Below, piece after piece: positions 58,490 to 64,000 of a stretch of DNA of 64,000 nt. The DNA is taken from the NCBI RefSeq assembly GCF_001949145.1, contig NW_019091397.1, positions 1,665,354-1,729,353 of the forward strand, written 5' to 3'. This stretch comes from Acanthaster planci. Taxonomy: Eukaryota; Echinodermata; Asteroidea; Valvatida; Acanthasteridae. Under the pieces are notes generated by a model. That model was not told the DNA's origin, did not search any database, and was given only the letters and a program-made list of their open reading frames with translations. A program made the translations under genes and the position numbers. Each line of letters starts with the position of its first letter. The stretch's first letter is position 1.

Positions 58490-61410
58490 TTCGACAACAG
58501 ACTTATAGCCATAGATTGCCATATGCATAATGGGGGCCAAGATACCAGCATCCTTTTTCCTGCTGCTGTCTGACGCTCTTGTTAGATGTCATCAAAATCC
58601 TTCCTTGACAAATGCAAATAACGGGCAGGAGATGTTCCACTTTTTAGTTGACTGCTTGGGGTTTTGTCTTTGGGAATTTTCATTAAGCTTTGCCTCAACT
58701 TCTGTGCTGTGATGCTCCATTGTCCTTTGCAACTTATTTCTCTGATCAGTCGGCTCCAAGGACCACCTCTCTTCCTTTGGGAGGGAGTGATCTATTTAAC
58801 AAGTTCAGCAAGGCCATGATGCAGAAAGCCAAACGTCTCAAAAGGGAAGGCAAGTTGGGCGTGCGACATTCTGCCCAATGCCATTCTACCATCCAAGCTC
58901 CAAGGAAGAGACCAAGAAATATTCTTCCAACCAAGGTTCATCTTTCAGACCCAAGAGAGATGCAGGCAAGTCTTCATCTTTATCAGACTACACAAGAAGT
59001 CAGCCACCCCAGCTATGCACGGCCCTCTAAGTCCCAGGGTTGCAATCCAAAAAGGGCTTCTGATAGCTACAGTTCTCATCCTTCTGCCTTCGAGTCCAGT
59101 AGGTGTTTGGCTTTTAAAATTTAGTCACAAGTGGTTCCACATAACCTCAGTCAGCTGGGTCTTTCAGACAATTTCATGGGGATATCACATGGAGTTCGTC
59201 AGTGTCCTCCCCTTTTGTGGCCTCAACAGTCTGCTCCTGTTCCTACAGATCCCACTCGCCAGGCTGCTTTGGAAAGGAAATCCTTTCAGAGAAAAGAATA
59301 CCGTTGTCCTCCCTTAAGGAACTGCCCTAGGCCTTACTTCGGCATGCTTCCTCGCCCCTAAGAAGTCTGGGAAGTGGTGACCTATCATCCATCTGTGTCT
59401 GCTCAACTATTATGTCAAGCCAAAACACTACGGGATGGAGACACTTTTCTCCAGTCTTTAATGACAGGTTGGTGGGCAACTTTGATTGACCAAAAAAGGC
59501 GCCTATCTTCATGTCCCCATTCACTCGGATGATAATTTCCTTCAGCTTATGTATCAGGAAACTGCATATTAGTTTTGCTGCCTGCCCTCTGGTCGCTCTT
59601 TCTACAGCCCCTCGAGTCTTCACCAGAATCACCAAGGTGGTTGCAGCACTCTTATGTCAGAGGTATGTCTACCTTTTCCTGTATCTGTATGACTGCTGTA
59701 TACATGTAGTTAGTCCTACTTTCCAGGACAAAGTCAAGGCCCCCCAGCAAACAATCCAAATAACACTTGAACTGGGCTTCATCCTCATGACAAAAGTCCT
59801 CTCTGATACCTTCTCAACAACCAACCTACATGTACCTTGGAGCAGTTCTCAACTTGGCCACGGGAAGAGCAACTCCAACTTTGGATCACTCAACAGAATT
59901 GTGTTCAAGTTTTTATTGTTTCTTCAATCCTACCAGTCAAGATGTGCATGCATTCCCTGCAGCTGCAACTACTGTATCATCACATTCGTTCATCTTTGAA
60001 TCAGTCTCAAGAAGGATGCCGTTCACCCAACTCATCAGAGATCGACTTCAATGGTGGTTATCACAGAATAGACATAATTCCCCGTCCCTCTCTGGCAATT
60101 ACTCTCACAACAGATGGGCTTGGGGACTCACATGGGAGACATACATGTACTGTATGGTCCACAGAGTAGAGTCAGTTATGCATCAGTCATTTAGCAGTGT
60201 CAAACGCCTTGCAGTCCTTCGAATCCAGGGTCTGCAACAATGGTTCTAATCCAGACTGACAGCTCCACAATGATATCATACATCAACTGTCCAGGGGAAA
60301 CCCAATCTCCGTCCCTCTGCCTTGCCATCTGGAAACTTGCCAGTGTTTTTCTTGGCAAATCTCTCTTTGGGCCACTCATCTGGCTGGGAAGAAGAATTCA
60401 TTCGCCAATGCGCTTTCCAGAGGCCAGATCCCTCCAACAGAAGAGGCTACATAAGCTACGGAAGAAGTTACAGCATTGGCAGCTATAATCTAAGGGTAGA
60501 GTAGACGGGACAGATGCCACCTGCCAAACGTATGATTGTAGACTTTACCACTTCAAGTGGTGTGAGGAAAGAGCTTGTAGACTTGATGATTGTAGACTTT
60601 ACCACTTCAAGTGGTGTGAGGAAAGAGCTTTTGATCACCATTCTCTATCTTTGACTGCTTTCAGGAATTTCAGCTTTCACCTTTTCCACACCAGTCTTCA
60701 AATTTCTTATGATCTGGGTACCCTTCTGACATCCTAATCCAAGGCTCCCTTTGAACCGGCAGGGAATTCATCTCTTCAACAATTTATGATAAAAAACATG
60801 TTTTCATTGGTTGCCACTACAGCTCGACGAAGAAGTGAGAGGCCTTGTCTATAGAACCAGGTTCGCTGGGAACCAGGTGGTGTACGCCTTATTCCACAGA
60901 CACAGTTTCTTATCAAAAATCAGTTAGTTGATTTCTCTCCCTCAGATATCTTTGTTCCAAGCTTGATGTCATTTTTATCAGTAGTAGAGGATAAATGGTG
61001 GTCCCCTGTGCAACCCAAGTATATGTACTACATTGTTCCCACTCAGCCATTATGAGGTGAAATCAAGCAGTTGTACATTACAGCCATCCAGCCACATTGT
61101 CCAGCCTCTGTGACCACGATCGCTTGATGGATTTCAGAGGCAACAATAACAAGTCCTTCCTATAATCAAGGATTGAGATCTAAAGCTCATGAGACATGCC
61201 GTAGCATGTCAACCTCTTGGGCCCACTGCTCGGAGTTTGTGTTTTAGATGTTATGAAAGCAGCCTGCTGGACGAATCCAACCACTTTCACCCCAGGCTAC
61301 TTAAAAGATGTTGTACAAGTGCTGAAGGATTCATGGTGGGGAAAGCCCTCTAGGAGGTCAGCCAATCAGCAGCCCACACAACCAGCAAGCCTACACACAA
61401 CTAAGTAGGC
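58490..61410 (+). mobile_element. DIRS-like tyrosine-recombinase retroelement, inactive
   Basis: Forward-strand decayed coding region. A gag-like segment at about 58690-59124 has KAKRLKREGKLG. Reverse transcriptase at about 59330-59950 shows LSTAPRVFTRITKVVAALL (~59590-59650); the catalytic box reads YLYDC (~59677-59694) instead of YLDD. A tyrosine recombinase at about 60640-61340 shows TTARRRSE (~60820-60845, catalytic Arg region), HETCRS (~61189-61206, HxxR region with one extra residue) and a C-terminal WTNPTTFTPGYL with the likely nucleophile Tyr (~61268-61303). RT plus YR without integrase defines the DIRS/Ngaro group. A 45-bp segment is tandemly duplicated at 60532-60630 with 54-bp period. 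Flanking inverted repeats lie at 55150-55320 and 61570-61760. Confidence 0.8.
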
Positions 61411-61569
61411 AGCCCCTAGGAGTTTCTGAACAACCTTTTCACCTTTTTAGTTTAGACCTTCTGTTTACCCTACATGTCCCTTTCCTCCCTCACAATTGGT
61501 TAACGGTGCTACTCTGTAAATGTAGGTAAACAGAGTTGAGTAGTTTTCTGTAATGGAATGTCCATAATC

Positions 61570-61760
61570 CAAAGAGATTTTCCATTCTTGTAAGAATACA
61601 CTCACCTTTGTTTACCATTGGCCCCTCCCCCCCAAGTTGAAAAAGTAGGATGAGTCTGTGTTACATAATCCTTTGTGGGGGACAAGCAGTGGGCACAGAG
61701 TATTTGGGTTGGGCGACCTTTTCAGTGATTTTCAAATGTAGGTAATCAGAGGCAAGTGTT
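61570..61760 (-). repeat. Right flanking repeat of the DIRS-like element
   Basis: Inverted counterpart of 55150-55320: CCTTTGTGGGGGACAAGCAG and GGCGACCTTTTCAGTGA. It also contains a segment (CACTCACCTTTGTTTACCATTG) that resembles the left repeat in direct orientation, as expected for complex DIRS termini. Confidence 0.6.
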
Positions 61761-62248
61761 TCCTTACTAGAAGTGAAAATTCCTTTGGCTTTGGGAAATT
61801 TACAGGTTTATAATGCCCTAGTCTGGCACCGGTACATGTACCGGTAGCTGTATGGAGGAGGTTAGAAAGTTATATCTCCCATAGTACATGTACATGTATG
61901 TGCAGTTGTACATGAAGTCTAAATTAAAATTTCTGTGAAGTTTCATTGTGATGGCCATAATGATACAATATGTTTTTACTGACTTCCCATTTTCACTTCT
62001 CTGTTTGTGTATTCATTTTGCTTGTGGAAAGAATTTTCACATATTAAATAAAGTGTTCAGACCTAAATGTATTTAATGCAATCTCTTTCTCCTGCCTGCC
62101 TTATACAGACACACTAATGTACATGTACTAACATACTGGTTCAACAGGGTAACAGTGCACAGTTTTGTTGCTTTTGTACTCTGTATATATGTATAATGAT
62201 TCAATTTAACGTCGTTTCATTCCACCAATTTAGTGATTAGTTAGTCGC
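61761..62248 (+). promoter_or_regulatory. SRBD1 5' flank (probable promoter)
   Basis: A/T-rich sequence ending in CCACCAATTTAG (a CCAAT-type motif near 62222-62233) about 20 bp before the start codon. It contains ACCGGTACATGTACCGGT, an 18-bp perfect palindrome (61829-61846), and a TACATGTACATGTA run near 61886-61899. The transcription start is unknown. Confidence 0.3.
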
Positions 62249-63322
62249 ATGATGGAAAAGCCGTCAAAAACCAAACCGTCGGCCGCAGCCCACAAAAGTG
62301 ACAGTTCCTCCCTGGTAATGAAGTGGAATATAGTCGATTTGCTGGCGCAGAATGTGGAAGAGGAACAATGGGCTGTCAGTAAGTGTTACATGTATGAATG
62401 CCCACTTGATTTACATGCATTACAGTGGATTAAATTTTTTGTCGCCAGTCAAAGATCTTGTGGGCAAAAACTTTTATTCAAATTACGGGTTTTTACCCTG
62501 ACCCAATGTATATGTTTATAAACTCTGAACATATGTACTCTGCTTGTCCGAGAGCTTGCAAAAAAATTCACAAGCTTACTTGGGTGGGACTCAAACACAT
62601 GACCTCCTGCTTACTAGTGCAGAGGTTCCTTGGGTCGGCTGGCCGGTCCGAGTTGAGGGTAGCAGCAGGTACCGCAAACTATTTTTTTTTCTTTTTCAAG
62701 ATGTACTTTGCGCTTGGGAGATGTTAATTCAAATTACAGGTTTTAACCCTTACCCAACATGACTATTAAAAAACAATGTAAATATATATAAACACTGTTT
62801 ACTCAGTACTTGTCCAAGAGCTTGCAAAAACTTCACAAGCTTACTCGGGTGGGACTCGAACCCACGACCTCTTGCTTACTGGTGCAGACGTCTTAACAAC
62901 TCAACCAACACAATTCTGTTGCGTACATGAATGTCCTCAAAACACCAAAGTCAAACTTGCTTTTGTGTTGTATTTTCTCCAAGAATGTTTTTGAACTTTA
63001 AATATATTTCAAAATTCTGGAAGACAGACACACACACGTGGGCTTAAACTGTTATACCATCAGAACCCGTAAGGCTTGTAGGCTTTTTGAAAAAAACAGC
63101 AAGCTTCAACATTCCAGTGTAAACTACATGTACTTGTATGTGAGATGCTCATTGCTCCAGAGTTCTTGTCATTGATTGACACTTGTCCTTTATAGAAAAC
63201 TTAATCCAACTGTTGGAAGATGGTTGCAGTGTCCCATTCATTGTGAGATATCGGAAGGAACAGACCAATCACATGGAAGCCGATAAGATCAGAGAAGTCA
63301 TTGGTAATTTAGATGAACTCAA
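62249..63322 (+). CDS. SRBD1: SRBD1, Tex-like S1 RNA-binding domain protein, first exons (partial)
   Basis: Two coding exons: 62249-62378 and 63196-63322, both with GT-AG borders (GTCA|GTAAGT and CTCAA|GTAAGT) and continuous phase; the gene continues right of the window. Exon 1 gives a basic start (MMEKPSKTKPSAAAHKSD) and then MKWNIVDLLAQNVEEEQWAV. Exon 2 gives NLIQLLEDGCSVPFIVRYRKEQ...EADKIREVIGNLDELK. The PFI(A/V)RYRKE stretch is the hallmark of the N-terminal Tex domain shared by bacterial Tex and animal SRBD1. The later YqgF-like, helix-hairpin-helix and S1 domains are not in view. The Met at 62249 and the one at 62252 are both possible starts. Intron 1 contains two SINE copies. Confidence 0.82.
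62465..62700 (-). mobile_element. tRNA-derived SINE with attached hairpin arm, copy 2
   Basis: Read on the minus strand, this has a B-box-like GTTTGAGTCCCACCC (around 62583-62598) and a tail of CGGACAAGCAGAG type. On its 5' side is the GGTACCTGCTGCTACC...CGGACCGGCCAGCCGAC arm that also precedes the SINE at 35433-35765. The A box is lost at the join. Located in SRBD1 intron 1. Confidence 0.65.
62725..62915 (-). mobile_element. tRNA-derived SINE, copy 3
   Basis: The best-preserved copy on the minus strand: A box TGGTTGAGTTGTTAAG (62907-62892) and B box GGTTCGAGTCC (62862-62852), then CCGAGTAAGCTTGTGAAG and a tail ending GGGTAAGGG (62756-62748). Immediately next to copy 2 in the same orientation, so the pair is a tandem or adjacent insertion. 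Confidence 0.7.
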
Positions 63323-64000
63323 GTAAGTTACTTGTTTACACATTGACCATAACACTTTCATGATTTCGGAATACATTTTTGGTTTTTCTTGAAGCCCATT
63401 AAAGATCATAGCAAGAGGCAGAAATACGGTATCTAAGAGGACATACCATTTGTATGACTTTGAATACATGAACATGTCGGAAAGCCTTCTTGCAACATTA
63501 CTATTACTTCACCTTCGTTGTGGCAGTAAAAAGGAGAAACATATTGGTTTTGTTTTAATGCTAATGAAAATTTCCACAGTTGTGAGCCAAAGCATGATGT
63601 CATCCAAAGCAGAACAGCAGTGGCCCCAAGAGCACTGTGTGTACTGTATTATGCTTTATATATATGTCACATATTCTAGGTGTATAGTCCACTTTTTATT
63701 TGTTAAGTACTGTAGCTTGCATGGACAATGATCAATATTTCTTCAAAACTGGGGATTATTGTGAAAGCAAATTTGTGTACTTACGGTCTTTTGACAAGTA
63801 GTGTGATGTGTGACAACATCAACATAGCACCCTCTAAAATAAAATGATGAAAGGATGTTTAAAGAGGGCAACTGCCACCTTGTCACTTTTAATGGAAAGA
63901 AGTGTTTACATTTCGATCTTGTTCATATTGTTGAAACGTGTATGGGGAAAAAGGTTGAGCTCAGTGTCCACTTCACATTTCCTTATTTGTTGAGTACACA
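63323..64000 (+). other. SRBD1 intron 2 (partial)
   Basis: Follows the donor CTCAA|GTAAGT at 63322/63323. No further exon is recognised up to the window edge. Confidence 0.5.

Overview
This is a eukaryotic, animal nuclear window. The genes are split by many GT-AG introns with long intervening sequence, and the space between exons is full of decayed transposable elements. The proteins match animal families (CYP46A1, FIBP, UBXN1, an SRSF3/7-like SR protein, SRBD1). The repeat content (BEL/Pao, Penelope-like and DIRS-like retroelements, hAT-type MITEs, a tRNA-derived SINE) and the very frequent palindrome TACATGTA suggest a marine invertebrate, most likely a deuterostome such as an echinoderm, hemichordate or cephalochordate. 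That assignment is an inference. One N at 14333 indicates a draft assembly.

Layout. 199-6525 (+): last eleven exons of a cytochrome P450 of the CYP46A1 (cholesterol 24-hydroxylase) type; its N-terminus lies left of the window. 6526-10790: 3' flank, a broken LINE reverse transcriptase (7945-8880) and a large GGACA/GGAGA satellite (9551-9835). 10908-22279 (+): complete ten-exon FIBP gene, about 364 aa. 24879-33013 (-): complete eleven-exon UBXN1 gene, tail-to-tail with FIBP, carrying a one-base frameshift in one exon. 33014-33640: likely divergent promoter shared by UBXN1 and the next gene. 36357-42055 (+): RRM plus RGG/RS-type SR splicing factor. 42056-46798: 3' UTR and intergenic sequence.

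46799-61770 is a transposon graveyard: a TIR element (46799-47274), a BEL/Pao LTR retrotransposon with matching LTRs (about 47330-55010), a Penelope-like element with a GIY-YIG endonuclease between direct repeats (55540-58480), and a DIRS-like tyrosine-recombinase retroelement (58490-61410) whose inverted flanking repeats enclose the Penelope-like element, which implies nested insertion. 62249-63322 (+): first two coding exons of SRBD1 (Tex-like S1 RNA-binding protein), which runs off the right edge; two tRNA-derived SINE copies sit in its first intron.

The most unusual signal is sequence-wide. I found more than 60 TACATGTA octamers by eye where 1-2 are expected by chance. In several pairs of related repeats inside the window, one copy differs from the other by a clean insertion of the hexamer ATGTAC (or a rotation of it) at a pre-existing TAC or TA. 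These insertions land in transposons, tandem repeats and spacers. The genes themselves are unrelated housekeeping functions (sterol hydroxylation, growth-factor/PP4-associated signalling, p97/ubiquitin adaptor, splicing, RNA binding) and do not form a pathway.
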